Source: Bacteroidales bacterium
GTDB taxonomy: Bacteria > Bacteroidota > Bacteroidia > Bacteroidales > P3
Assembly: GCA_017446745.1 (NCBI GenBank)
Contig: JAFSQF010000002.1
Location: 1 to 39,619, forward strand
Direction of reading: 5' to 3'
Length of the DNA: 39,619 bases
The number at the start of each line of letters is the position of its first letter. The stretch's first letter is position 1. The translations under genes and the position numbers were made by a program. This document shows positions 15,636 through 26,034 of this stretch, one piece after another. The notes below the pieces were generated by a model. The model ran no database searches, had not been told where the DNA came from, and saw only the letters and a list, made by a program, of their open reading frames with translations.

Positions 15636-17708
15636 ATGATAGCTAAAGAATTACTTAATCCCCGCAGCATCGTTATCTGCGGTGCATCAAGCGATATTCA
15701 CAAACCTGGCGGCAAATCGCTGAAGAATTTGCTCGAAAGTCCTTTCAAGGGCCAGGTGTATGCCGTCAACCCCAAAGAGACCGAAGTGCAGGGCGTGAAA
15801 TGCTATGCTAAGGTCGACGACCTGCCGCAGGTGGACTGCGCCATACTCTGCATCGCCGCCAAGTTCTGCGCCCAGACCGTCGATGTGCTGGCCAAGGAGA
15901 AAGGCTGCAAGGGCTTTATCATCGTCAGCGCCGGCTTCTCGGAGGAGAATGCAGAGGGTGCTGCCATAGAGAAACATATAGTGGATACCATCAACAGCGT
16001 TGGAGGCTCTCTTATAGGTCCCAACTGCACCGGTTTCCTCAATGTCAACTACGCCGGATGCTTCGACACCCCCATTCCGCCCCTTGACCCTCAGGGCGTT
16101 GACTTCATCACCGGTTCTGGAGCCACGGCAGTGTTCATTAAGGAATACGGAATGAGCAATGGCTTGAAATTTAATAGTGTGTGGGCTGTTGGCAACAGTG
16201 CCCAGCTCGGCATTGAGGATGTGTTGGAGCACCTTGACGAGACTTTCGATCCCGTGAAGTCGTCGCACGTCATCATGCTTTATATGGAGAAGATTGGCGA
16301 CCCGCAGCGCCTGCTGAAGCACAGCCGTTCGCTCATCAATAAAGGCTGCCATATCGCCGCCATCAAGAGCGGTGGCTCCGCCGCCGGCAGCCGTGCCGCC
16401 AGCAGCCATACCGGAGCCCTTGCCACCAACGATGCCGCCGTCGATGCCTTGTTCCGCAAGGCCGGCATAGTGCGTTGCCAGAACCGCCAGGAGCTCACCA
16501 CTGTCTGCGCCGTCTTCATGCATCCCGAGCTGAAGGGGAAACGTTGCGCCGTCATCACCCATGCCGGCGGCCCCGCCGTGATGCTTACCGACGTGCTTAG
16601 CAACGGCGGTATGGAAGTGCCATCGCTGAAGGAGCACCCCAAGGCACAGGCCCTGCTCGAGAAGCTCTTCCCCGGCTCGTCGGTGGGCAACCCCATCGAC
16701 TTCCTCGCCACCGGCACCGCCGAGCAACTGGGCTATATCATCGACGCCGTCGAGAACGACTTCGACGAGATTGACTTCTCGGTGGTTATCTTCGGTTCGC
16801 CCGGACTCTTCTCCAACAAGGAGGTCTACGACCTTCTGGACCAGAAGATGAAGACCTGCAAGAAGCCCATCTTCCCCGTGCTGCCAAGCATTATCAACGT
16901 CAAGGACGAGATCAACGACTTTATCGCCAAGGGCCGCATCAACTTCCCCGAGGAATGCGTGCTGGGCAACGCCATCTGCAAGGTTTACAACACCCCCAAG
17001 CCGCAGCCCGAGAATGTGGAGCTGCCGAAGATTGACGTGGAGCGCATCCGCAAAACCGTGGAGCGTTGCAAGGACGGCTACATGGAGATTGCCGACTATA
17101 ACGAGTTGCTCGATGCCGCTGGCATCAGCCGCAAGAAGAGCGTGGAGGTCAGCAAGAAAGAAGACGCCCTGGCTTTTGCCAAGGAGGTGGGATGCTCGAA
17201 GGATGTGCCCCTGGTTATGAAGGTTGTCGGGCCGTTGCATAAGAGCGATGTGGGTGGTGTGACCCTCGGCGTGAAAGACCTCGACACCGTGGCCCGCGAG
17301 TTCGACCGCCTTATCGTCATTCCCGAGACCTATGCTGTGGAGATGTACCCCATGCTTGACGGTACCGACGTCTATATCGGTGCCATCCGCGACCCGAAGT
17401 TCGGCCATCAGATTTTCTTCGGACTGGGCGGCATCTTCATCGAGGTGCTGAAGGATGTCCAGAGTGCTCTGGCTCCCATCACCGCCGCCGAGGCCAAGGA
17501 GATGCTCACCAAGCTGAAAGGCTACAAGATCCTGCAGGGGGTGCGTGGACAGGAAGGCGTGAACATCGACCTTTATGCCGACCAGGTGGCACGCGTCAGT
17601 GCCCTTGTGCAGGCCGCTCCCGAGATTGCTGAGATGGACCTCAACCCCCTCCTTGGCAATCCGCGCTACGTCACTGCCGTCGATGCCCGCATACGCCTTG
17701 AGAAATAA
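15636..17708 (+). CDS. ADP-forming acetate/acyl-CoA synthetase (fused subunits)
   Basis: A 690-residue enzyme that interconverts an acyl-CoA plus ADP and phosphate with the acid plus ATP and CoA, giving substrate-level ATP in anaerobes. Domain order: CoA-binding Rossmann domain (1-~125; NPRSIVICGASSD, ...VYAVNPKE), succinyl-CoA-synthetase-like domains with GPNCTGFLN and the phosphohistidine loop ASSHTGALA (His258), then an ATP-grasp domain (~475-690; PLVMKVVGPLHKSDVGGV, ...EMDLNPLL). Both subunits are in one chain, as in many bacterial ACD proteins. The acyl substrate cannot be read from sequence; acetate is the default and branched or aryl acids are alternatives. It has its own promoter and is monocistronic. 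Confidence 0.9.
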   Translation: MIAKELLNPRSIVICGASSDIHKPGGKSLKNLLESPFKGQVYAVNPKETEVQGVKCYAKVDDLPQVDCAILCIAAKFCAQTVDVLAKEKGCKGFIIVSAGFSEENAEGAAIEKHIVDTINSVGGSLIGPNCTGFLNVNYAGCFDTPIPPLDPQGVDFITGSGATAVFIKEYGMSNGLKFNSVWAVGNSAQLGIEDVLEHLDETFDPVKSSHVIMLYMEKIGDPQRLLKHSRSLINKGCHIAAIKSGGSAAGSRAASSHTGALATNDAAVDALFRKAGIVRCQNRQELTTVCAVFMHPELKGKRCAVITHAGGPAVMLTDVLSNGGMEVPSLKEHPKAQALLEKLFPGSSVGNPIDFLATGTAEQLGYIIDAVENDFDEIDFSVVIFGSPGLFSNKEVYDLLDQKMKTCKKPIFPVLPSIINVKDEINDFIAKGRINFPEECVLGNAICKVYNTPKPQPENVELPKIDVERIRKTVERCKDGYMEIADYNELLDAAGISRKKSVEVSKKEDALAFAKEVGCSKDVPLVMKVVGPLHKSDVGGVTLGVKDLDTVAREFDRLIVIPETYAVEMYPMLDGTDVYIGAIRDPKFGHQIFFGLGGIFIEVLKDVQSALAPITAAEAKEMLTKLKGYKILQGVRGQEGVNIDLYADQVARVSALVQAAPEIAEMDLNPLLGNPRYVTAVDARIRLEK

Positions 17709-17740
17709 TACCGTGTTGCGCCATGCTGGTGCCTTGTCTT

Positions 17741-17775
17741 TAGCAATAAATAAAAAATAAGTTGATACAATCAAC
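17741..17775 (+). repeat. TTAGCAATAA/GTTGATACAATC interspersed repeat, copy 1
   Basis: TAGCAATAAATAAAAAATAA is followed by GTTGAT-ACA-ATCAAC, a perfect 6-bp inverted repeat in this copy. Other copies, all in + orientation: 28426, 34905, 35537 and 39013. Confidence 0.85.
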
Positions 17776-17800
17776 ACTTCGGTAATTTTTTACCGTTACT

Positions 17801-17895
17801 TAATATGTCGCCCCTACAGGGCTCATATAGGATAGGGTAATTCGAGTCCCGTGGGCTCGCGCCCACGGCTAATATATGCCGCCCCTACGGGGCTC
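17801..17895 (+). repeat. Composite CCCCTACGGGG / CCGTGGG..CCCACGG repeat
   Basis: CGCCCCTACAGGGCTC, then CCGTGGG-CTCGCG-CCCACGG with GCTAATATATG, then GCCGCCCCTACGGGGCTC. Nearly the same 95-bp composite lies at 28651-28745, and the array at 30307-30661 is built from the same two hairpins. The rest of the 17709-18025 gap holds repeat copy 1 and the terminator. Confidence 0.9.
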
Positions 17896-17943
17896 AGTTA
17901 GGTTAGATTATCGTTACATCTTATTTTTTTAATGTCACTAAAT

Positions 17944-17983
17944 AAAAATCCCGACGAGAATTTTCCTGCCGGGATTTTTTTTT
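17944..17983. terminator. Bidirectional terminator
   Basis: AAAAATCCCG pairs with CGGGATTTTT around a 16-nt loop. Runs of A before and nine T after make it usable in both directions, as fits its place between the convergent acyl-CoA synthetase and thioredoxin-fold genes. Confidence 0.85.
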
Positions 17984-18025
17984 GAGCCCCGTAAGGGCTG
18001 CCTATTACAGAATGAACGAGAGCGG

Positions 18026-18508
18026 CTATTTAACCTCAGCTTCTACGGCCTGTTTGGTCCAGAGCTGCAGGAAGCGTTCCACGCGCTTGCGGCTGTAGCC
18101 TTTGCCCTCCTCCAGGCTTTCGGATTCCTGGATGTGGATGGGCTGCCCTTTCTGGTCGAGCACCACGAAGGCGGGGTAGCCGAAGCGTCCGGGATTGCCG
18201 AGGAACTTCATGGCTTCCAAGTTCTTGTTTTGCTTCGAATAGTTGATATGGACGTAGACGAAGTTCTTTTCCAGCAGGGGCGCTATGACGCTGTCGGTGG
18301 TGGCGAACTGGGCGAAGCGTAAGCACCAGGGGCACCAGTTGCCGCCCACTTGGCACAGCACGTAGCGGTCGGTCTGCTGTGCCAGCACTACGGCGGCTTT
18401 TATTTGCTTCATGGCGTCGAGGCCTTCGTCGTAATATTTCTTCTCTTGTGCAATGGCGGAGACGGCGACCATGACGACAAAGAAGAGCGATAGGGCTATT
18501 TTTTTCAT
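18026..18508 (-). CDS. Exported thioredoxin-fold protein (WCPWC)
   Basis: A 160-residue protein with a signal peptide (residues 1-20, ending VSAIA) and a thioredoxin-like domain. The redox motif is WCPWC (Cys59, Cys62), with GNPGRFGYPAFVVLDQKGQP as the cis-proline region. It resembles periplasmic thioredoxin_7/DUF255-type domains rather than TlpA. It should act in disulphide exchange in the periplasm; the partner is unknown. It lies 39 nt downstream of galE on the same strand, so it is probably co-transcribed with it, although no functional link is apparent. Confidence 0.88.
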   Translation of the reverse strand: MKKIALSLFFVVMVAVSAIAQEKKYYDEGLDAMKQIKAAVVLAQQTDRYVLCQVGGNWCPWCLRFAQFATTDSVIAPLLEKNFVYVHINYSKQNKNLEAMKFLGNPGRFGYPAFVVLDQKGQPIHIQESESLEEGKGYSRKRVERFLQLWTKQAVEAEVK

Positions 18509-18547
18509 GTAAGTTAAGCGTTTGGCGGTTGTTCCCAGATTTATATG

Positions 18548-19567
18548 TCAGGCCCCCCTGTATCCATTAGGGTTCTTTCGTTGCCAGTTCCAGCTGTCGC
18601 GGCACATCTCCTCGATGCCGTATTGAGCGTGCCAGCCCAGCTCGCGTTCGGCCTTGGCGGGGTTGCTGTAGCAGGTGGCTATGTCGCCGGCGCGGCGTGG
18701 TTTGATAGAGTAGGGGACGTCGACCCCATTGGCTTTCACGAAGGCTTTCACCACGTCGAGGACGCTGTAGCCGTGGCCGGTGCCGAGGTTGTAGATGGCC
18801 AGGCCGCAGTGGCGCTCGATGGCCTGGAGAGCGCTGACGTGTCCCCGCGCCAGGTCGACGACGTGGATGTAGTCGCGCACGCCGGTGCCGTCGTGGGTGT
18901 CGTAGTCGTTGCCGAACACGCCAAGCTCGGGGCGCATGCCGATGGCCACCTGGGTGACGTAGGGCATCAGGTTGTTGGGGATGCCGTTAGGGTCTTCGCC
19001 CATGGTGCCGCTGGTATGAGCTCCGATGGGGTTGAAGTAGCGCAGCAGCACCACGTTCCATTCCGGGTCGGCTTTCTGCATGTCCATCATTATCTGTTCC
19101 AGCATGCTCTTGGTCCAGCCGTAGGGGTTGGTGCACTGCCCTTTGGGGCATTCCTCGGTGATGGGGATTTCTACGGGGTCGCCATAGACGGTGGCCGACG
19201 AGCTGAAGATGATGTTTTTGCATCCGTGTTGGCGCATCACGTCGAGCAGCGTCAGGGTGCCACCGATGTTGTTCTCGTAGTATTCCCAAGGTTTCTCCAC
19301 TGATTCGCCTACGGCCTTGAGGCCGGCGAAGTGGATGCAGGCGTCGCAGTGGTGCTGGCTGAGGATGGCGTCGAGGGCCTGCCGGTCGCGAATGTCGGCT
19401 TCGAAGAAAGGAACGGCCTTACCGGTGATGGCCTTGACGCGGTTGAGGGATTCGCGCGACGAGTTGCTGAGGTTGTCGACAACCACCACATCGTGGCCGG
19501 CCTGTTGCAGCTCGACCAGTGTATGAGAGCCGATAAAGCCGGCTCCTCCGGTTACTAGTATGTTCAT
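18548..19567 (-). CDS. galE: UDP-glucose 4-epimerase
   Basis: A 339-residue short-chain dehydrogenase-type enzyme that interconverts UDP-glucose and UDP-galactose (or the N-acetyl forms). The NAD-binding motif GGAGFIGSH starts at residue 7. FSSSATVYGDP holds the catalytic Ser/Thr region, and Tyr and Lys of YGWTK (~148 and ~152) complete the catalytic triad. The GalE-specific RYFNPIGAHTSG and GTGHGYSVLDVVKAF motifs are present. It supplies galactose units for glycans and galactose catabolism. No clear TAnnTTTG box was found upstream; the spacer is shared with the divergent dnaX. Confidence 0.96.
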   Translation of the reverse strand: MNILVTGGAGFIGSHTLVELQQAGHDVVVVDNLSNSSRESLNRVKAITGKAVPFFEADIRDRQALDAILSQHHCDACIHFAGLKAVGESVEKPWEYYENNIGGTLTLLDVMRQHGCKNIIFSSSATVYGDPVEIPITEECPKGQCTNPYGWTKSMLEQIMMDMQKADPEWNVVLLRYFNPIGAHTSGTMGEDPNGIPNNLMPYVTQVAIGMRPELGVFGNDYDTHDGTGVRDYIHVVDLARGHVSALQAIERHCGLAIYNLGTGHGYSVLDVVKAFVKANGVDVPYSIKPRRAGDIATCYSNPAKAERELGWHAQYGIEEMCRDSWNWQRKNPNGYRGA

Positions 19568-19660
19568 GATGTGAGCTTGAGTTTTTGGAGTTCATAACGT
19601 CCCATGTCCTTTTTTTATTGTATGAAAAAAGAAAATAATGTTCCATTGAGATTTTTTGTG

Positions 19661-19668
19661 TAAATTTG
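19661..19668 (+). promoter_or_regulatory. Bacteroidota -7 promoter box for dnaX
   Basis: TAAATTTG followed by CA, 27 nt before the ATG at 19695. The expected transcript would begin near 19675, so the ATG at 19695 fits better than the GTG at 19683. Confidence 0.7.
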
Positions 19669-19694
19669 CAAATTGAAATTTAGTGACATTATTT

Positions 19695-20813
19695 ATGGAA
19701 AACTTCATAGTATCAGCACGTAAGTATCGTCCGACGACATTCGAGAGTGTGGTGGGGCAGAGCCATATCACCACCACGTTGAAGAATGCCATCCGCTCGG
19801 GGAAGCTGGCACAGGCTTTTTTGTTCTGCGGTCCCCGCGGGGTGGGCAAGACCACCTGTGCCCGTATTCTGGCAAAGACTATCAACTGCACCAACCTTAC
19901 GCCCGACACCGAGGCCTGCAACGAGTGCGAGAGCTGCAAGTCGTTCATCGACGGAGCCTCGATGAATATCTTTGAGCTCGACGCCGCCTCGAACAATTCT
20001 GTTGACGACATCCGCGAACTGGTGAAGCAGGTCTACATCCCACCCCAGACAGGACGCTTCAAGGTGTACATCATCGACGAGGTGCACATGCTCTCGCCGG
20101 CAGCTTTCAACGCATTTCTGAAAACCCTTGAGGAGCCTCCGGCCTACGCCAAATTTATTCTCGCCACCACCGAGAAGCACAAGATTATACCCACCATCCT
20201 TTCGCGCTGCCAGATTTTCGACTTCAAGCGCATTGGCGTGGAAGATATTGTGAAACATCTTGAATATGTGGCGAAAAGCGAAGGTGTGAGCTACGAGCCC
20301 GAGGCCATCCACGTCATAGCCCGGAAGGCCGAGGGGGGTCTTCGCGACGCCCTCTCCATCTTCGACCAGATGGTGAGCTTCACACAGGGCAACCTGACGC
20401 ATAAGGCCATTCTCGAGAATCTGAATATGCTCGACAGCGACTATTATTTTCGTTTCGTGGACTTCTTCCGGGCCGGGAACCTGTCGCAGACGCTGCTCAT
20501 GTATCAGGAGATTATAGACAAAGGTTTCGACGGGCAGCATTTCCTGACGGGCTTGTCGGAGCATTTGCGCAGCCTGCTGGTATGTATCGACCCTGCCACG
20601 CTTAAGTTGCTCGACGCCACGGAGGCCACCCGTCAGCGCTTTGGCCAGCAGGCGCAGTCGTGCGGCCTGCCCCTCATCATGCGTTACCTTGAGCTTGCCT
20701 CGGATGCCGAATATCGCTACCGTGATGCCAACAATAAACGTCTCTTTGTCGAGGTGTTGCTTATGAAGCTCAGCATGGTGCTGAGTGCCATGCAGCAGCA
20801 AGCCGCCGGATAG
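19695..20813 (+). CDS. dnaX: DNA polymerase III subunit gamma/tau, N-terminal part ending at an in-frame TAG
   Basis: A 372-residue AAA+ clamp-loader subunit. It begins MENFIVSARKYRPTTFESVVGQ and has Walker A GPRGVGKTTCARILAKT, a four-Cys zinc module (CTNLTPDTEACNECESC), Walker B IIDEVHMLS, and the sensor/arginine-finger region TTEKHKIIPTILSRCQIFDF. Domains I-III are complete. The frame then ends at TAG (20811-20813) in the Ala/Gln/Pro-rich linker, but the same frame continues without another stop to 21431. The product as read would be a gamma-like protein without the tau C-terminus. TAG ends other genes here (27334, 34667), so a general recoding of TAG is unlikely. An earlier in-frame GTG at 19683 is possible. 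Confidence 0.93.
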   Translation: MENFIVSARKYRPTTFESVVGQSHITTTLKNAIRSGKLAQAFLFCGPRGVGKTTCARILAKTINCTNLTPDTEACNECESCKSFIDGASMNIFELDAASNNSVDDIRELVKQVYIPPQTGRFKVYIIDEVHMLSPAAFNAFLKTLEEPPAYAKFILATTEKHKIIPTILSRCQIFDFKRIGVEDIVKHLEYVAKSEGVSYEPEAIHVIARKAEGGLRDALSIFDQMVSFTQGNLTHKAILENLNMLDSDYYFRFVDFFRAGNLSQTLLMYQEIIDKGFDGQHFLTGLSEHLRSLLVCIDPATLKLLDATEATRQRFGQQAQSCGLPLIMRYLELASDAEYRYRDANNKRLFVEVLLMKLSMVLSAMQQQAAG

Positions 20814-20861
20814 ATAGCAAGAGCGCCACAAGCGGAACATACGACCCCTACGCCTGCCGGC

Positions 20862-21431
20862 ATGGCGCCGGCAGCCACCGCCCCGCAACAGGGCGCTACT
20901 GCCATGCAAGGCTCGGAGGCGTTGGGTGCTACCATTGTGGATGCTTCTCAGCAGCAGGCTAATGCCGCGCCACGTCCGGTGGCAGGCATACCCAACATAA
21001 GCCTTTCGGGAATAAACATCTCGGCACAGCAAAATATTAAACCTATCAAGCCATTGGAGAACCGCGAGATAGAGCAGCTGACCCAGGAAAGGCTGGAGCA
21101 GTTGTGGCAACAGCTGGTGGAGCAGAGCAAAGATGACCGGGACCTCTTCGAGCTCATCAACGGCAAAGTGGTGGAGCTGAAGAACAACAACCTGTTCCAT
21201 ATACAGGTGCCCAACTTGCTGTTAGACGGGAAGCTTCGCAAATATCAGACCCGCATTCTCGGGTTCCTGCGCGAGCAGACGGGAAACGATATGCTGCAGT
21301 ACAAGGCCGTGGTGGTTGTCCCCACTGTTGCTGTCAAGGCCTATCTTCCGCGAGAGAAATTTGAGGAGATGGCACAACGTAACCCCGCCATGTACGCACT
21401 GAGAAAGATTTTTCCGGATATTGACTTTTAG
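20862..21431 (+). CDS. dnaX: C-terminal (tau-like) part of DnaX, separated by the amber codon
   Basis: 189 residues in the same frame as the upstream dnaX part. The first in-frame ATG after the TAG is at 20862; the 16 codons between (PQAEHTTPTPAG-type linker) are also open. The sequence starts as a low-complexity linker (Ala, Gln, Pro, Thr) and ends in a folded domain (LTQERLEQLWQQLVEQSKDD ... FEEMAQRNPAMYALRKIF), which matches the C-terminal tail of Bacteroidota DnaX. It is therefore the lost tau domain, made by readthrough, by separate initiation, or not at all. A sense-to-TAG substitution (for example CAG to TAG) or an assembly error would each explain it. Confidence 0.85.
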   Translation: MAPAATAPQQGATAMQGSEALGATIVDASQQQANAAPRPVAGIPNISLSGINISAQQNIKPIKPLENREIEQLTQERLEQLWQQLVEQSKDDRDLFELINGKVVELKNNNLFHIQVPNLLLDGKLRKYQTRILGFLREQTGNDMLQYKAVVVVPTVAVKAYLPREKFEEMAQRNPAMYALRKIFPDIDF

Positions 21432-21445
21432 ATGTTGTGGGAACT

Positions 21446-21508
21446 GTCGCGGGCGGGGACGCCCACGTACCAAAATGATCGCGGGCGGGGACGCCCACGT
21501 ACCAAAAT
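21446..21508 (-). repeat. Pair of GTACGCGGGCGTCCCCGC elements
   Basis: Two units of CGCGGGCGGGGACGCCCACG followed by TACCAAAATGA, the reverse complement of the family at 15229, 35610-35830 and 39082. It lies in the 5' leader of the antiporter gene and is followed by a G-poor, CAACCCAA-rich leader. Confidence 0.85.
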
Positions 21509-21553
21509 GAACAACCCAAAGTACCGAAATAAACAACCCAACAAAATAAACAC

Positions 21554-22816
21554 GTGGGAACCCTCTTCATATCTTTCGGCGTTCTGATCTTCTGCGCTCA
21601 CCTCTTCTCGTTCTTCTTCAGCAAGAGGAGGATTCCCGACGTTTTGTTTCTTGTGGGTATAGGAATACTGTTGGGGCCGGTGCTGGGGCTTGTCACCACC
21701 GAGAAGATAGGCGACGTCGGGGCGGTCTTGGCGTCGCTGACGTTGGTGTTTATCCTTTTCGACAGCGGTACTGACATGAGTATCGACGACTTGCGACGCT
21801 ACTGGGTCGGTATGGTGCAGGTGACACTCTATTCGTTCCTGCTCTCTATGACTGTGGTGGCTCTGATGGGGCATTATATGGCCGGACAGGGTTGGTCGTC
21901 GGCAATCCTGATGGGTAGCATGGTAGGAGGCACGGGGTCGGCTATCGTTATCCCTATGGTTAAGCAGATGAAAGTCAGCGAGAAAACACGTGTTGTCCTC
22001 ACTCTCGAGTCGGCGCTGTCGGGTCTGCTCTGCATAGTGGTGACCTTGGCTATCTTGGAGGGCTTCAAAATGGGTCAGTTCCAGCTGTGGCGTGTTGCCG
22101 GCACCGTGTTGGCCTCGTTCTTTATGGCACTGCTGCTCGGCGTTCTGGGGGGTATGTTGTGGGCCGGTCTGCTGCATAAAGTACGACGCCTGCAGCACTC
22201 TATGTTCCTCACGCCTGCTTTCGTCTTCATCGTCTACGGCCTCACCGAGGCTTTGGGCTACAGTGGCGCCATAGCGGTGCTGGCCTTTGGTCTGGTGCTC
22301 GGCAACGCCTCTTATTTTGAATTCCCTTTCATCAAGAAACTCTTCAAGAAGCGACCTCTTCGGATGGTGTCGCTCGAACGTGAGGAGAAGTCTTTCTTCA
22401 AAGAGATGGTCTTCATTCTCAAGACTTTCTTCTTCGTCTACATTGGCATCAGCATCCCTTTCACCGACGGGTGGGCTCTGCTATATGGCTTTATCATTGC
22501 TGCCGCCATGTTTGTGGCACGCTTTGTACTTATCTCCGTCGTCGGGCGAAAGAACACCCGCATCGACCGCCATATTGTCTCTATCATGATCCCCAAAGGC
22601 CTTATCTCGGCAGTCCTCGCCTCCACACCCCACCAAATCAATCAAGCTGCCGGCCATGTCATTATCCCTTATGCCGAACGCATTGAATGTGTTGTCTATT
22701 CTATCATCTTCTTTTCCATAGTCATCTGCTCTGTCCTGGTGCTCTTCTCGCGCAAAACCATTATCAATGAAGATTATGATATGTCGCAGCAGCAGGAAGT
22801 GTATGATTATGAATGA
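21554..22816 (+). CDS. Cation:proton antiporter (CPA-type)
   Basis: A 420-residue inner-membrane protein with about 12-13 hydrophobic helices. The first helices (FISFGVLIFCAHLFSFFF...RIPDVLFLVGIGILLGP) and FILFDSGTDMSIDDLRRYW are typical of monovalent cation/proton antiporters. GSMVGGTGSAIVIPMV corresponds to the first half of the unwound-helix ion site. In the next motif, E-S-A-L-S-G (Glu152 to Gly157), the Asp found at the last position in most relatives (ESxxND or ESxLSD) is Gly. The start is GTG at 21554 after a G-poor leader. The last ~30 residues are a cytoplasmic tail. It likely exports Na+ or K+ in exchange for protons, if the altered site still works. Confidence 0.85.
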   Translation: MGTLFISFGVLIFCAHLFSFFFSKRRIPDVLFLVGIGILLGPVLGLVTTEKIGDVGAVLASLTLVFILFDSGTDMSIDDLRRYWVGMVQVTLYSFLLSMTVVALMGHYMAGQGWSSAILMGSMVGGTGSAIVIPMVKQMKVSEKTRVVLTLESALSGLLCIVVTLAILEGFKMGQFQLWRVAGTVLASFFMALLLGVLGGMLWAGLLHKVRRLQHSMFLTPAFVFIVYGLTEALGYSGAIAVLAFGLVLGNASYFEFPFIKKLFKKRPLRMVSLEREEKSFFKEMVFILKTFFFVYIGISIPFTDGWALLYGFIIAAAMFVARFVLISVVGRKNTRIDRHIVSIMIPKGLISAVLASTPHQINQAAGHVIIPYAERIECVVYSIIFFSIVICSVLVLFSRKTIINEDYDMSQQQEVYDYE

Positions 22817-22830
22817 TTTTTTTAAACCAT

Positions 22831-22873
22831 ATTCACAATTCACCAATCACTAATCACAATTCACTAATCACTA
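22831..22873 (+). repeat. CAC-rich direct repeats upstream of dapF
   Basis: ATTCACAATTCACCAATCAC and further TAATCAC and ATTCACTAATCACTA units run to 3 nt before the ATG of dapF at 22876. Same type and orientation as the tract at 9940-10000. Confidence 0.8.
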
Positions 22874-22875
22874 CC

Positions 22876-23679
22876 ATGCATTTTTTCAAATTCGACGGTG
22901 CCGGCAACGATTTTGTACTGATTGATATCAGAGATACTGCTTTTGACTTGACTACAAGTCAGATTGCTCATATATGCCATCGTCGCTTCGGTGTCGGTGC
23001 TGATGGCCTAATGACCCTCTCGAAGGGCGAGAGCGACGAGTACGACTTCGTTATGCGATACTATAACAGCGACGGCCGCATAGGCTCAATGTGCGGCAAT
23101 GGAGGACGTTGCATTGCCGCTTTTGCCCGCAGGCTTGGCATAGCCCCCTCGTCGTCAACCGGTATTTACCGTTTCCTCGGTTCCGATGGTCCCCACGAGG
23201 CTGAGATACTGATGTGGGATGCTGGGAGCGAGGTGGGTCTCGTGCGTCTTGGAATGCGCGACGTGGCTTGTGGCGAGGTGCGGCGCTGCCTCGACGGCTG
23301 GTTTCTCGACACCGGGTCTCCGCACTACGTGCAACGAGTGGAAGGTCTGCGGGATTTTGATGTGGTAGGAGAGGGGAGACGTCTGCGCCACATGACGGAA
23401 GTTTTCCCCCATGGCACCAATGTCGATTTCGTTGAGGATATGCCCGACGGACGGCTCATGGTGCGAACCTTCGAGCGCGGCGTTGAAGACGAGACTTGGG
23501 CCTGTGGCACTGGTGTCACTGCCGCCGCTATCGTGACGGGTAACCAACGCCTTTCTACGCGCGGCGGCGACTTCAAGGTGACTTTCGATGCAGACGGCAA
23601 TACCTACAGGAATGTCCGCCTGACAGGCCCCGTTTCGTTCAATTTCGAGGGTAGCATCAATCAACCCCACACTGCGTGA
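22876..23679 (+). CDS. dapF: Diaminopimelate epimerase
   Basis: A 267-residue enzyme that converts LL-diaminopimelate to the meso form for lysine and peptidoglycan synthesis. Both catalytic cysteines are present: Cys73 in MCGNGGRC and Cys210 in ACGTGVTAAA. The N-terminus FFKFDGAGNDFVLID and the GTNVDFVE motif are standard. The frame is open further upstream (to 22813), but the ATG at 22876 begins exactly at the family N-terminus and follows the CAC-rich leader. The last codons overlap a terminator-like hairpin. It follows the antiporter by 59 nt. Confidence 0.96.
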   Translation: MHFFKFDGAGNDFVLIDIRDTAFDLTTSQIAHICHRRFGVGADGLMTLSKGESDEYDFVMRYYNSDGRIGSMCGNGGRCIAAFARRLGIAPSSSTGIYRFLGSDGPHEAEILMWDAGSEVGLVRLGMRDVACGEVRRCLDGWFLDTGSPHYVQRVEGLRDFDVVGEGRRLRHMTEVFPHGTNVDFVEDMPDGRLMVRTFERGVEDETWACGTGVTAAAIVTGNQRLSTRGGDFKVTFDADGNTYRNVRLTGPVSFNFEGSINQPHTA

Positions 23680-23692
23680 GGGGTGTTTCTTT
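23664..23692 (+). terminator. Terminator-like hairpin at the dapF stop
   Basis: ACCCC-A-CAC pairs with GTG-A-GGGGT around a TGC loop, then GTTTCTTT. The stem contains the TGA stop (23677-23679). Confidence 0.6.
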
Positions 23693-23709
23693 GAACAGGA
23701 ATTGCCAGA

Positions 23710-23865
23710 AATTAACCGGAAATATTTTTTCTTTTAACGGCAATTTTCAGCAATTAAACAGCAATTTTCAGCAATTAGACAGCAATTAGACAGCAATTTC
23801 TTTTTAGAACGTGAATGACCGTAAATTATCATAAATGTCGAATAAATTTGACTAATTACTATCTT
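23710..23865 (+). repeat. Promoter-bearing interspersed repeat, copy 1 (upstream of ligA)
   Basis: Several CAGCAATTA iterons (about 11-bp spacing) are followed by TTTAGAACGTGAATGACCGT, AAATTATCATAAAT and the near-palindrome GTCGAATAAATTTGAC (23837-23852). The box TAAATTTG (23843-23850) is a consensus -7 element 85 nt before ligA. Copies 2 and 3 are at 26035-26155 and 28495-28615. Confidence 0.85.
23837..23852 (+). promoter_or_regulatory. -7 box within an operator-like inverted repeat (ligA)
   Basis: GTCGAAT-AA-ATTTGAC has 7-bp arms with one mismatch. TAAATTTG inside it fits the Bacteroidota -7 box. Confidence 0.65.
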
Positions 23866-23922
23866 AGTTTCACTGTTTTTTTTCAGTAGCTCCTTAATTC
23901 TATTTTTTCAGAATCACATTAA

Positions 23923-26016
<2,094 letters not shown>

Positions 26017-26034
26017 CGAACAGCATATTCTTTT

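Noticed and set aside
15687-17777. 696-codon open frame antisense to the acyl-CoA synthetase gene
   Set aside because: The sense strand encodes a complete, well-conserved enzyme with active-site His258. The antisense frame is a by-product of GC-rich codon use and has no recognisable domain.
20800-20870. Programmed frameshift in dnaX
   Set aside because: No poly-A slippery run is present here, and the parts before and after the TAG are in the same frame, so a frameshift would not restore the tau tail.
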